A stretch of DNA of 64,000 bases from Protopterus annectens (GCF_019279795.1 NC_056732.1:176353825-176417824); one strand, 5' to 3'; shown: positions 1-11,101, counted from the first letter of the stretch. Translations and numbers: made by a program. The notes: generated by a model not told the origin, from the letters alone.

Positions 1-373
1 AAGGGTCACTTGAAAAACTGGCTTGAGTTCTCATGGGGGGGGGTGGATGCTGACAGCCCAGCTAGCTGGAATTTTGTAAATAATTATATGTCACTTGAAA
101 ATATTAATATGATTTATATAGAAACATGACACTACCAGCCCAACTAGCTTGAATTTTGTGAATAATCCTATGTCATTTGCGAATAATAATATGATTTGTA
201 TGCTTGTCCTACAAATGTAAGAAAACTGCATGTTCTGTACTGAGCTTCATGAATGTAACCACAGTGTATCCTGCTGGAAAAGAGCAGAAATGTGTATAAG
301 CTATATGCCTATGCAAATGTATGTTTTGGGAGTAAGAAGCTGGAACATACAGAGTTAACTTGCAAAGGTAAAG
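1..373 (+). repeat. Interspersed repeat R1, left part (interrupted by PLE)
   Basis: This stretch matches the reverse complement of 24665-24850, so it is one half of a dispersed repeat I call R1. The clearest shared block runs from about 205 to 280 (acaaatgtaagaaaa ... gtaaccacagtg). An internal segment is tandemly duplicated: about 55-118 and 137-199 are two diverged copies with a period near 82 bases. R1 has no coding capacity that I can see, and its class is unknown; a solo LTR or a non-autonomous DNA element are both possible. It continues at 7444 after the PLE insertion. Confidence 0.7.
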
Positions 374-387
374 AGTTTTATGATTGT
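374..387. repeat. Left target-site duplication of composite PLE
   Basis: The 14 bases AGTTTTATGATTGT occur here and again, identically, at 7430-7443. They bracket the whole composite Penelope-like insertion, which shows it arrived as one unit. Confidence 0.9.
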
Positions 388-487
388 AAAAAGTCTACAA
401 AAATATCGGTAGGGTAACCAAGGCACAAAGTTGTTGTTCAAACACAGTCAAAACATCGGTAGAATCCAGAATACTTCTGTTATAAGT

Positions 488-531
488 ACGTAAGCACTTT
501 CATGATAAACATATCACTTCTTCAGACCTTT
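488..531 (-). ncRNA. Hammerhead ribozyme motif, inverted PLE arm
   Basis: On the minus strand the core CTGAAGA (525 to 519) is followed by a five-pair stem II with a four-base loop, then GAAA (501 to 498), then GTGCT and a T at the expected cleavage position. The consensus hammerhead core is CUGANGA ... GAAA ... UH. Stem I is imperfect here (AGGT against ACGT). Stem III is very short, as in PLE ribozymes thought to act as dimers. Hammerheads in PLE pLTRs are established knowledge; activity of this copy is not shown. Confidence 0.6.
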
Positions 532-764
532 ATAGAAAACATGCTGCCATCTTCATTTAAATATACTTGAACCAATTAAAACATAGCAATTAATCACTTA
601 GGTAACAATCCTAAATAATTATATATGCAAAAACATGCTTTATTTAAAACTACATTTAAGACCATATTTGAAAACATTTCAAAATACTTTGATTAAAAAT
701 ACTTTGATTAAAAACATATATATAAAAACATTTAATATCTAACATTCATAAATAAATGATGGTT

Positions 765-2624
765 TCATTTAAATAACCTCCTATTCTTCAAAACTGGCTT
801 AAGTGGTATCCTGTCATTAAGGACCTTCCCTTTGTTAGCCCTTAACCTAATGATCCATCTGGTTTCAGAGGTCTCAGTTTGATTTCTTATATCTCCACCC
901 CTATCACTAGGGTTCATTTTTTCAACAACCGGAAAAGTAAATTTATGGTCATTCCCTTCAGAAGATATATGTTTGGATAATACATTTGTTAAAACTCCAT
1001 TCCTAAAGTTGAGTAAATGTTCTCTGATCCTAAACCTTAGCTGTCTGTCAGTTTTGCCTATACAGAAGACAGAGCATAGTTCACAGACAGCTAAATAAAC
1101 CACATGGTTTGTATTGCAATTTGCCACCACATTGAATCTATGTGTACGCTTAATATCTGGATGTATGAATGTATTATTCTTATTAATGTATGTACATTGG
1201 TTACATTCACCACAAGGCATCGTCCCCATCACTGCTGTCATTTCTTGTATTTTATCATTGTATGCACAACATCCTCTTCAATGATTTTTTGTTTTTAAAT
1301 ATAAAATTTGGATTTTCCCCTACAACTTGCTTAATTTCTGGATTCTGAGTAAGTATGTTGCAGTTCTTTTTAATCACATTGGTTACTGTGTTCACATCAC
1401 TGGTATAATAAGTTGAAAACCTAACAAATCCTTTCTTTTGTTGGACTAAACTTCTTTTCCCACCAAATGATGAGAAATATGGTTTCCCTATATTGTCCCT
1501 CCATGAAGTAGCTGCATCCAGGACTTCTGTGGTTGTGCTGTCCGCATAACCCCTTTCACTGAATCTGAATTTTAAATTAACTAACTCTTTCTCAAATTCA
1601 TCATCTCTAGCTGTTAACCTTGAAGTTCTAAGGGTTTGCCCTTTCACAATATTCCTAAAAATATGTCCTGGGTGCATGCTACTTCTATGGAGTAGAGTAT
1701 TCCTATAACATTTTTTCCTAAAAAGCCTAGTGACCAAACCACCCACTTCATCTTTGAAAATCATTATGTCGAGAAATTCTATTTCTTGTATTGAATATTT
1801 CATTTCAAATTTCAAAAAATCAGTACTGCTCCTAATCTCTGAGACAAATTGACTTAGCGCTGCTGTACTGCCATTCCATAGCAGAAAAAGATCATCTACA
1901 AAACGTTTGTAGAATTGGATCTGGGGCCATTTTTCATTATAAAGCAAGTTTTTATTTTCCCACTTGGCCATGACAAGATTGGCATAGCTATTAGCGCTAG
2001 CCATACCCATGGCCACCCCATCTTTCTGCATAAATAGCTTCCCATCATAGCTAAGCACATTATTGGTTAAAACCAATTCCATTAATAGACATATTAAGTC
2101 TATTGTTGTCCCATCATATGTCCCTTCCTCCAATAGGTATTGTCTCAAACATTCTAGCCCAATAGCATTTGGGATGAAGTAAACAGTGAACATACATCTA
2201 ATGTCACTAACAGCAAACCTCCCACATCTCCTTCATATCCATTTTCATTATTAAATGCACATAAATCTTGTAAAAATTGCTTGGAATCTCTTAAAATATT
2301 CTTATTTTTATTTACTATCATTCTTAAACTTTTCTCAACGTATAAGGAAATAGGTTCGGTAGACCAGTTATGTCCAGATACTATTGGTCTTAACGGGGGA
2401 TGATATACATCCTTATGAATTTTTGGAAGTCCATGTATACTGGGCACTAAAGGTTCCCTCACTCTAAAATAGTTATATAGCTCATTTGAGATGGTATTAT
2501 CCAGTAAACAATCATACAAAATTCCATCTAAACGTACTAACATTTTCTCCATATCACCATGACTTATGTTTTCATATATTGAGGTATCACACAAAACTTC
2601 ATACATTACTGCGTCATAATATAT
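765..2624 (-). pseudogene. PLE-1 RT and GIY-YIG nuclease, inverted truncated copy
   Basis: Read on the minus strand from 2606, three segments encode the C-terminal two thirds of a PLE polyprotein. Segment 2606-2154 carries the N-terminal RT motifs (GLPKIHK, LRPIVSG, TLDVCSLFT). Segment 2193-1255 carries the rest of the RT, including AMGMASANSYANL and the catalytic FVDD near 1891-1899. Segment 1241-765 carries a cysteine motif (CGECNQC) and a GIY-YIG-type domain (VVYLAV, then IGKTDRQL ... RIREH). A one-base frameshift separates the first two segments inside RT motif A. A five-base deletion near 1262 breaks the RT-nuclease link. The copy starts mid-gene, at the point equivalent to 5123 of the plus-strand body, so it lacks the N-terminal domain and cannot be functional. 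Confidence 0.9.
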
Positions 2625-2633
2625 GACATTGAA

Positions 2634-3150
2634 GAGGATGTTGTGCTACCCACACAATGATAAAATACAAGAAATGACAGCAGTGATGGGGACGATGCCT
2701 TGTGGTGAATGTAACCAATGTACATACATTAATAAGAATAATACATTCATACATCCAGATACTAAGCGTACACATAGATTCAATGTGGTGGCAAATTGCA
2801 ATACAAACCATGTGGTTTATTTAGCTGTCTGTGAATTATGCTCTGCCTTCTATATAGGCAAAACTGACAGATAGCTAAGGTTTAGGATCAGAGAACATTT
2901 ACTCAACATTAGGAATGGGATTTTAACAAATGCATTAGCCAAACATATATCTTCCGAAGGGAATGACCATAAATTTACTTTTCCGGTTGTTGAAAAAATT
3001 AATCCTATTGATAGGGGTGTAGATATACGAAATCAAACTAAGACCTCTGAAACCAGATGGATCATTAGATTAAGGGCTAACAAAGGGAAGAACCTTAACG
3101 ACAGGATACCACTTAAGCCAGTTTTGAAGAATAGGAGGTTATTTAAATGA
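2634..3150 (+). pseudogene. GIY-YIG domain in the left pLTR
   Basis: This partial frame encodes the last part of the PLE protein: the CGECNQC zinc-binding-like motif, VVYLAVCELC, YIGKTDR and the C-terminal KPVLKNRRLFK. There is one in-frame stop (TAG at 2872-2874), in place of the glutamine codon present in the other two copies. Past that stop the same frame stays open to the TGA at 3148-3150. It has no start codon of its own and no RT, as expected for a pLTR copy of a longer gene. Confidence 0.85.
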
Positions 3151-3378
3151 AACCATCATTTATTTATGAATGTTAGATATTAAATGTTTTTATATATATA
3201 TTTTTAATCAAAATATTTTGAAATGTTTTCAAATATGGTCTTAAATGTAGTTTTAAATAAAGCATGTTTTTGCATATATAATTATATAATTATTTAGGAT
3301 GGTTACCTAAGTGATTAATTGCTATGTTTTAATTGGTTCAAGTATATTTAAATGGAGATGGCAGCGTGTTTTCTCTAA

Positions 3379-3420
3379 AGGTCTGAAGAAGTGATATGTT
3401 TATCATGAAAGCGCTCACCT
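3379..3420 (+). ncRNA. Hammerhead ribozyme motif, left pLTR
   Basis: This is the best preserved of the hammerheads. Stem I is AGGT (3379-3382) with ACCT (3417-3420). The core CTGAAGA is at 3383-3389. Stem II is TGATA/TATCA (3392-3396 with 3401-3405) closed by TGTT. GAAA is at 3407-3410. GCGCT then gives a self-complementary mini stem III, with predicted cleavage after C3416. All conserved core bases are present; position 7 of the core may be any base. Confidence 0.75.
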
Positions 3421-3616
3421 ACTTATAATAAAAATATACTGGATTCTATCGATGTTTTGACTGTGTTTGAGCAACAACTTCGTGACTTGGTTACCCTACC
3501 AATATTTTTGTGGAATTTTTATGAGCTTTTTGTATATTGGTGGAGTACTTATCCTAGCTGCTTCCTTTCTGGTGTTTTGTGGATTATTACTCTTTGCTCG
3601 GTTGCAGCTGGGAACA

Positions 3617-4471
3617 ATGGCTGAAGAATAAGCATCTGAAATTGCTATACAAGAGGTAGAACCTGAATTTTCTCCAAAATTGCAATCTGAAATTTCAAGG
3701 AAAATATTGCATAAGTTACATGAACTTTTGAACAAAAAAGGTAACCCATTATTATCCGATGAGACTTTTTCTGATGGCAATGAAATAGAGCATGAAGATA
3801 TAGATTATGCTGCCTTCTTGAGAGTGATACATAGGTTAGAAGATGGGTTATACAAGATTAGGAAGTTACATGCACAGCGATGTTACTTTGAAGCATGTTT
3901 AAAGAGCCGCGTTATTCCTAGAGGGCTAAGGATTGTAAAGATGCCGATTCAAGGGGAAAGGCAACCTGAGCTACTAAGTAAATGGCAACAGCTCAATTTA
4001 GAACTGCGCTTTAATTATTTACATTTGTTGCTGGAATCTTCAGTAAATGAGGAGGAAGAAATAAAAGGTAGTATTGCCTCTGAACAAGAACTATTGTTTG
4101 CTTCCTATCCACACTATCCACACAAGTTAGTAGATGAGAAATATACTGTGATTGCTGAATCTGTAGCAGTCTTTGAGCGGAGACTACTACGACAAAAATT
4201 TCATAAATTAGAAAGGGACAGGAGAGATTTTAAGGAAGGACATGTCTTTGTATGGCCCAAGGGCAACAATCCTGAACGTATCAATGAGCGTACGACCTTA
4301 AATGCTGAGAGGGAGACCTACGCTAAAGAACGAGATGATGTAATCGTGGAAAGTTTAGAAGAAGGAAGAAACGTGGGAGCTAGAATTAAATCTAACACTC
4401 CCCCAGTCATTAGCGTTCCCCCAGCAATGACTATTGCGATCCACTTGAATGATAAGGTGAAAGAGGGGTGA
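3617..4471 (+). pseudogene. PLE-1 N-terminal domain
   Basis: A frame beginning at ATG 3617 reads MAEE, then meets TAA (3629-3631), then runs open for about 280 codons to 4471. I take 3617 as the ancestral start because it is in frame with the long open stretch and lies 31 bases past the left pLTR. The protein is acidic and helical in character, rich in E, L and R. It contains a VIPRGLRI-like segment (about residues 80-90 counted from 3680) that resembles the region upstream of the RT in vertebrate PLEs. Its role in retrotransposition is not known to me. Between 4472 and 4840 the frame is broken by several stops, so the link to the RT is lost. Confidence 0.7.
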
Positions 4472-4840
4472 AGGCTGGAGTCCACTGAGAAAGTATTACA
4501 AACGAAGAGCACTTTATAGACCCATGGTACTGAACAAGCAGGTACATCGAAGCAGGTTTTTCACACATTACCAATAAAGCTACAAACTTTGGACAGACTA
4601 CAACAGAGGGGCAGGTCGTACAGCAAGAATCGCAGCAAGAGGAAACTACCAATGAGCTCCCCCATTTCACGTGCACCCAAGAAGACTTGCAGGAAGGAAG
4701 CATAGTTTTGAACATTTCCTCGTGAAGTTTGACTGAACAAGAAAAGAGTGTGCTGGAAAAGGGACTTTTGTTTATTCCATCACAACGAACTGAGGTAACT
4801 GATAGCATTTTGGATTTACACGTTTGATAGAAATGTTTTT

Positions 4841-6468
4841 TTGAAAATGCTGTTCAAAAACCAGAGTGGAGAACTGAATGACACAAATGTGCTTAAGAAA
4901 CCCAGTGTTTTCATCCCACCTAGTCATCTGGTTATTGATGTCTTTATTAATATATGTGAGAATGAAATTTTTGAGACTGTAGGTAATGAAAATAAGAATA
5001 AAAATAAGCATTTTTCTAATTTAAGCAGAGGTGAATGGAATGCATTAAAACAGCTACAATCAGACCGTACAATCATAATTAAGCAAGCTGACAAAGGTGG
5101 ACCTGTTGTTTTAATGGATAAAATATATTATGACGCAGTAATGTATGAAATGTTGTGTGATACCTCAATACATGAAAACATAAGTCATGGTGATATGGAG
5201 AAAATGTTAGTACGTTTAGATGGAATTTTGTATGATTGTTTATTGGATAATACCATCTCAAATGAGCTATATAACTATTTTAGAGTGAAGGAACCTTTAG
5301 TGCCCAGTATACATGGACTTCCAAAAATTCATAAGGATGTATATCATCCCCCGTTAAGACCAATAGTATCTGGACATAACTGGTCTACCAAACCTATTTC
5401 CCTATACGTTGAGAAAAGTTTAAGAATGATAGTAAATAAAAATAAGAATATTTTAAGAGATTCCAAGCAATTTTTACAAGATTTGTTTGCATTTAATAAT
5501 GACAATGGATATGAAGGAGATGTGGGAGGTTTGCTGTCAGTGACACTAGATGTATGTTCACTGTTTACTTCATCCCGAATGCTATTGGGCTAGAATGTTT
5601 GAGACAATACCTATTGGAGAAAGGGATATATGATGGGACAACAATAGACTTAATATGTCTATTAATGGAATTGGTTTTAACCAATAATGTGCTTAGCTAT
5701 GATGGGAAGCTATTTATGTAGAAAGATGGGGTGGCCATGGGTATGGCTAGCGCTAATAGCTATGCCAATCTTGTCATGGCCGAGTGGGAAAATAAAAACT
5801 TACTTTATAACAAAAAATGGTCCCAGATCCAATTCTACAAATGTTTTGTAGATGATCTTTTTCTGCTATGGAATGGCAGTACAGCAGCGCTAAGTCAATT
5901 TGTCTCAGAGATTAGCAACAGTACTGATTTTTTGAAATTTGAAATGAAATATTCAATACAAGAAATAGAGTTTCTGGACATAATGATTTTCAAAGATGAA
6001 ATGGGTGGTTTGGTCACTAGGCTTTTTAGGAAAAAATGTTATAGGAATACCCTACTCCATAGAAGTAGCATGCACCCAGGACATATTTTTAGGAATATTG
6101 TGAAAGGGCAAACCCTTAGAACTTCAAAGTTAACAACTAGAGATGATGAATTTGAGAAAGAATTAGTTAATTTAAAATTCAGATTCAATGAAAGGGGTTA
6201 TGCGGATAGCACAACCACAGAAGTCCTGGATGCAGCTACTTCATGGAGGGACAATATAGGGAAACCTTATTTCTCATCATTTGGTGAGAAAAGAAGTTTA
6301 GTCCAACAAAAGAAAGAATTTGTTAGGTTTTCAACTTATTGTACCAGTGATGTGAACACAGTAACCAGTGTGATTAAAAAGAACTGCAACATACTTACTC
6401 AGAATCCAGAAATTAAGCAAGTTGTAGGGGAAAATCCAAATTTTATATTTAAAAACAAAAAAAATCAT
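4841..6468 (+). pseudogene. PLE-1 reverse transcriptase, body copy
   Basis: Two frames cover the RT. From 4841 to 5593 the order is FSNLSRGEW, QADKGGPVVLM, GLPKIHK, LRPIVSG and TLDVCSLFT. From 5594 to 6468 it is the remainder, with AMGMASANSYANL and the catalytic FVDD at 5845-5856. The frame breaks between TLDVCSLFT and the following IPN-like motif, at the same place as in the inverted arm. A TAG at 5718-5720 replaces a glutamine codon that is intact in the inverted arm. One extra A in the A-run near 6460 shifts the frame again, just before the nuclease domain. The enzyme would have copied PLE RNA into DNA at the target; this copy cannot make it. Confidence 0.9.
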
Positions 6469-6476
6469 TGAAGAGG

Positions 6477-6978
6477 ATGTTGTGCTACCCATACAATGAT
6501 AAAAGACAAGAAATGACAGTAGTGAAGGGGACAATGCCCTGTGGTGAATGTAACCAATGTACATACATTAATAAGAAAACATCCAGACACTAAGCGTACA
6601 CATAGATTCAATGTGGTGGCAAATTGCAATACAAACCATGTGGTTTATTTAGCTGTCTGTGAACTATGCTCTGCCTTCTATATAGGCAAAACTGACAGAC
6701 AGCTAAGGTTTAGGATCAGAGAACATTTACTCAACATTAGGAATGGAGTTTTAACAAATGCATTAGCCAAACATATATCTTCCGAAGGGAATGACCATAA
6801 ATTTACTTTTCTGGTTGTTGAAAAAATTAATCCTAGTGATAGGGGTGGAGATATAAGAAATCAAACTGAGACCTCTGAAACCAGATGGATCATTAGGTTA
6901 AGGGCTAACAAAGGGAAGGGCCTAAATGACAGAATACCACTTAAGCCAGTTTTGAAGAATAGGAGGTTATTTAAATGA
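6477..6978 (+). pseudogene. PLE-1 GIY-YIG nuclease domain, body copy
   Basis: The domain reads from the RT junction to TGA 6976-6978. VVYLAVCELC and YIGKTDRQLRFRIREH are intact, and the C-terminus KPVLKNRRLFK matches the other arms. A small deletion near 6576 removes residues between the cysteine motif and the nuclease (ataagaaaacatccag here against a longer text at 2731-2758). GIY-YIG nucleases nick target DNA to prime reverse transcription. Upstream frameshifts disconnect this domain from the RT. Confidence 0.87.
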
Positions 6979-7222
6979 AACCATCATTTATTTATGAATG
7001 TTAGATATTAAATGTTTTTTATATATATGTTTTTAATCAAAGTATTTTTAGTCAAAGTATTTTGAAATGTTTTCAAATATGGTCTTAAATGTAGTTTTAA
7101 ATAAAACATGTTTTTGCATATATAATTATATAATTATTTAGGATGGTTACCTAAGTGATTAATTGCTATGTTTTAATTGGTTCAAGTATATTTAACTGGA
7201 GATGGCAGCATGTTTTCTCTAA

Positions 7223-7264
7223 AGGTCTGAAGAAGTGATATGTTTATCATGAAAGCCCTCACCT
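7223..7264 (+). ncRNA. Hammerhead ribozyme motif, right pLTR
   Basis: AGGT 7223-7226, CTGAAGA 7227-7233, stem II TGATA/TATCA, GAAA 7251-7254 and ACCT 7261-7264 are all in place. The mini stem III reads GCCCT rather than GCGCT, which breaks its self-complementarity. This copy is therefore probably weaker than the one at 3379. Confidence 0.65.
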
Positions 7265-7429
7265 ACTTATAATAAAAGTATACTGGATTCTATCGATGTT
7301 TTGACTGTGTTTGAACAACAACTTCGTGCCTTGGTTACCCTACCGATATTTTTGTGGACTTTTTATGAGCTTTTTGTATATTGGTGGAGTATTTATCCTA
7401 GCTGCTTCCTTTCTGGTGTTTTGTGGATT

Positions 7430-7443
7430 AGTTTTATGATTGT
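7430..7443. repeat. Right target-site duplication of composite PLE
   Basis: AGTTTTATGATTGT is identical to 374-387. Confidence 0.9.
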
Positions 7444-7925
7444 GTTTACCACAGCTAGAAGATAGAATGTCTGCAGCTATAAATTCTTTCTATTGTCTGG
7501 AAACAGAAATAATTATAGGTTTCAAAGGTAAAAGTGTGTAACTGTTTTACAACTTCCAGTTTTAGGCAAGTTTCTAAGAGATAAGTGCCAGCTTCTAAGA
7601 GATAAGTATTTTTCATAGACACATGTTAAATTCTGTTGGTATCCGTTTAGCCTGGGAACTAGAGGCAGGTGTCAAATAGTGATGTCATCTAGCTAACCCA
7701 GAAGTAACGTGTATTATTAATTTAAGAACTATCTCATAGAGAAAGTCAGTGCATTTTGTATCTTGTCTTGGATCTGAACACATCCATCTTCAGCGGTTCT
7801 CATCTGTACTTGCTTTGCTCTGTAAGACTTAGACTACAGTGATTTTTCGTAGAGATAGACAGGAATTTAGTAAGATTAGTTTAGATGTTTTCTGTATTTA
7901 TTTGAGACTGTCCTGCAATGTATTC
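7444..7925 (+). repeat. Interspersed repeat R1, right part
   Basis: This continues R1 after the PLE. It matches the reverse complement of about 24225-24650, for example tgaacacatc near 7775 and ttgctttgctctgtaag near 7811. A 21-base unit is duplicated at 7572-7608 (ttctaagagataagtg). Confidence 0.7.
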
Positions 7926-8332
7926 TTAAAATATTTCATGTGATTCTGAACTATGTTGTTACTGTATTGAGTTATTGAGTATTGTCCTGTTCTTTTATTA
8001 TTTATTCTTAAATATATTTAAAACCATTTATTTGTGGCTGGTTTGCTTAAAGATATTTAAGCTCTTAGAGTACTTGCATATGTATTTGGTGATGCTGTAT
8101 AGGCCACTCCTAAAAAGCCTTTAAGTCTTGGACACACTTACCATTTCGATAACAGTAACATTACACAGTAGAATTGATCACCATTTGGTAAGGGCCTTAT
8201 AGTAGCTGATAAGTAAGGGTGGTTGGTGGCAGTGATTACTACCTTATAGTCTGGGCAGAAGGGGGCATAGCTAGAGAACCTGTGATAGCCTTTCCCAGGA
8301 CTATCTGTGTGTTTGTATATAAATCAAATCTT

Positions 8333-8337
<5 letters not shown>
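7926..8337. other. Anonymous sequence
   Basis: I see no gene, tRNA or classified repeat here. The stretch is AT-rich, with several ATTT/TTTA runs. Confidence 0.5.

Positions 8338-8404
<67 letters not shown>
8338..8404. repeat. GT microsatellite
   Basis: An uninterrupted (TG)n run of about 33 units. Confidence 0.98.
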
Positions 8405-8405
<1 letters not shown>

Positions 8406-8709
8406 AGCTACTTGGGCAGGGACACGAACCACTGGTTGGACAGATAGACAGATAGGGTGCTGGAGGTTTTGGCTCGACCACTCGGCTGAGATCTTAACCC
8501 TGTAGCTGTGCCAGTAGGGAGTCTTATTGGGGATCTGGAGAGAGAAGGGAAAAACCAGCCCCAGACTGACTGTGACCACTGTGTGCTCTTAAGGGAAATT
8601 GTACTTTACTGTGTGTGTACTTGTTATCCTCCCAATGTGCACGTTCCTTACTGTGTGCTAGTGGTGAGGATTGTGGGTCCTTGATTACTGGGCCAGTGCA
8701 GGGGCATCA
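8405..8709. other. Anonymous sequence before CR1 copy 1
   Basis: No gene is recognised. The GC content is higher than in the neighbouring region. It ends where CR1 endonuclease coding begins. Confidence 0.5.
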
Positions 8710-11101
8710 CAGGACTACACTAGAGTTAGCAACATCCTTGACCTGTTCTTTACTAACATAGGCGACCATTGCTCTATACCACTAGTCAACTCCTCCCTGG
8801 TTAGATCTGACCACTAACTAATCACCTTGGAAGTCCACATCCTTCCCAACCCCCCAACCCCCCTGAAAAGGTAACCACCATGAAAAACTTCTCCAAAGCT
8901 AACTTTGGACTCCTAAAAACAGAGATGGCTAACTTCATGGCACCCATGCAATTGGAGAACAGCTGCATGACCACAGAATCATACACTAATGCCTTGTACG
9001 AACACATACACATATGCATGGATCTTGCCATACCCAATAGAACCAAGATGCTGTCCTCCAAAAAAAAGTAAGCCAATGTGGTAGTCCCCTTGCCATAAAC
9101 AAACTCTACAACATAACGAGGAAACTGATGTGAAATAAGGTGAAGTCCCAAGACGGGAAAACTCCCTTATCAACCTCAACAAAAAGTTGAGATCCCAAAA
9201 TAAATCTTCTAAAGCTAGCTATGAAAACAGAATTGCAGCAGATAGTAAATACAACCACAAGGCCTTCTATAGTTATGTAAAGAATCTCCATGGCAATACC
9301 CAGATTTGCTTGGAGCTGTTGCACAATGGCACCTCCTATACCAAGCCAACAGATATTGTCAATATACTGGCCGACAGATTCAGTGCCAACTTTACCCCTC
9401 CCCCCGCCAAGGACCAATCATAATACAGTAGATTGCCAGGCATCCAGTATTACTGCTGCACAGGTTAAAACAGCACTGTCCAAGGCCAAGAATACAGCTT
9501 CTATGGGACCTGACAATATCTCTGGCTGTGTTCTACATGAGCCACAGAGTGAACTGGCACCTCACCTGTGTGTCCTGTTCAGTCACAGCCTCACCTCTGG
9601 CTTTGTCCCTACTGAATGGTGCACTACTACAGTCCTACAGTCATCCCTCTCCTCAAAGGTGGAGTGACTACAGACCCTGGGAACTATCGCCCCATTAGCC
9701 TGACAAGTCTGATATTCAAAGCTATGGAATGCATCATCGTGGACCTAATAAACAAGATTATAGGGAATCTCCAAACTTTGGATCCCACGCAGTTTGGTTT
9801 TGTGAAGGGTAGATCATGCCTGCTCAACCTGGTCGACTTCTTTGAGTCAGTCAACAGAGCTGTGGATGACGGGAAGGTGGTTCATATAGCCTACCTCAAT
9901 CTGGCCAAGGCCTTTGATACCATTCCCCACTCAGGAATCATAGAAAAACACACTAAGCTAGGCATCAATCCCTATATCACTAGGTGGGTTGCAAACTGGC
10001 TCACAGATAGAACCCACAGTGTGATAGTAGCTGACTCTAAGTCAGACTGCCAACCCGTCATGAGTGGAGTCCCACAGGGTTCGGTCCTGGGTCTTCTCCT
10101 GTTTGGTATCTACTTCTCTGAAGTCCAGGCCAACACGAATGGACTCTGGCTGACAAAGTTCACAGATGATTGCAAGTTGGGAGCCATAATTAACTCCACA
10201 AGTGATGATGACATCCTACAAAGACGCCTCACTGAGATCAACGACAGGTGTCAGAACCATGGCCTTAAGCTCAATGCCAAAAAATGTGTCATCATTCCCT
10301 TTGGGAAAAACCCAGTTCCCATGAATTACCACATTGATGGTAGTCCACTGATCACAGAAGGCATCATAAGAGATCTGGGAACACAAGTTGACAGCAACCT
10401 CTCTTTTGACCACCACATTCCCACTGTAATCAGAAAGTCCTTCTATGTGGCACATCTCATTACTAAGGGTTTTGCATCCAGGAAGAAAGAGGTCATTGTC
10501 TCCCTCTACTCTTCCCTCATTAGGCCAGTCATTGAGTACAATGCCCCATTTGACATGTACCTCACTAGACACCTGCAACAACTGGAGAGGCCGCAAAAGT
10601 ACCTCACAAAGAGGATCCTAGGCCTTAAACACTTGTCCTGTATGGCCAGACTCAAAAAACTCCAACTATTCTCTGTCTCATATCACCTACTTAGAGGCTA
10701 TCTCTGCTTAACTTACAAAGCCATGTCTGACCCAGCTCTGTTACAAATGCTACATCTAAAGAAATCCCAATCCCTCTGCACTACACACTCCAGAGACCTC
10801 AACCTCATTGCCACAATCAACAGAACAAGCTGGAGGGACAGGTTAATAACCCAGAGACTGCCCATGCTATGGAATAGATTTTCCATACATGTCAAGCGGA
10901 GTGCCTCACTGGCCCTCTTCAAGAGAAATCTTGATGAGTGGATGGGAAATAGAAAATTCACCCCGGGGATCACTCCAGTGGCTCTACTTGACAGAGGAAC
11001 TGGGAACTAAGGTCAGGTGGTACGATGCCAGGGTAATCCTATGGGCTAGGCTTGTAAAGGCTCCAAGGCCATTAGCCTAGTACACACCTATGAACCTATG
11101 A
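8710..11101 (+). mobile_element. CR1-type LINE copy 1, 5' truncated
   Basis: The copy starts inside the end of the endonuclease domain (text equivalent to NILDL) and runs through the reverse transcriptase to a 3' UTR. The UTR ends in the CR1-style 8-mer tail (cctatgaa repeated), at about 11085-11101. Other copies at 17510, 35867, 37331, 49326, 54597, 56370 and 60883 share its protein and its 3' end. Confidence 0.93.
8880..11010 (+). pseudogene. CR1 ORF2 (RT) copy 1
   Basis: The frame is broken between 8880 and 9667, then stays open from 9616 to 11010 (464 codons). The open part holds the RT core: NYRPISLTSL, FGFVKGRSC, LAKAFDTIPHSGI, SGVPQGSVLG and the catalytic box as KFTDDCKLG, where the family has FADD. 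After it comes the C-terminal region found in all copies (RPVIEYNAPF, LTRHLQQLERPQKYLTKRI). Upstream, 8880-9071 and 9187-9423 carry the linker between endonuclease and RT (KNFSKANF, ADRFSANF). A nuclease domain is absent through 5' truncation. The alanine-to-threonine change at the catalytic box adds to the case that it is inactive. Confidence 0.9.

Larger units (their letters stand above)
2627..3586 (+). repeat. Left pLTR of PLE-1
   Basis: This 960-base block closely matches 6466-7430. It begins at cattgaagaggatg inside the coding region and ends at gtggatta. It holds the nuclease domain, the 3' UTR and a hammerhead motif. At its left it abuts the inverted arm with two filler bases (2625-2626). 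Confidence 0.88.
388..7429. mobile_element. Composite Penelope-like element (PLE-1), 7.0 kb
   Basis: The insertion has four parts. From 388 to 2624 lies an inverted, 5'-truncated copy on the minus strand. From 2627 to 3586 lies a left pLTR (nuclease domain plus 3' UTR) on the plus strand. From 3587 to 6465 lies the body, and from 6466 to 7430 the right pLTR. The two pLTRs are closely similar and start and end at equivalent points. Identical 14-base duplications flank the whole. Known PLEs often carry a pLTR-like tandem duplication and an inverted truncated copy, so this architecture fits the family. The RT and GIY-YIG domains confirm the class. Every arm contains disabling lesions, so the copy is dead. 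The exact PLE group (Neptune, Poseidon or Penelope) is not decided here. Confidence 0.92.
6466..7430 (+). repeat. Right pLTR of PLE-1
   Basis: This matches 2627-3586 from cattgaagaggatg to gtggatta. It ends directly at the right target-site duplication and includes the nuclease domain, 3' UTR and hammerhead. Confidence 0.88.

Noticed and set aside
8331..8579. Long frames of alternating His-Thr or Cys-Val residues
   Set aside because: They are translations of the GT/CA microsatellite, as are those at 22890-23081, 56003-56308 and 58181-58375; there is no gene signal.
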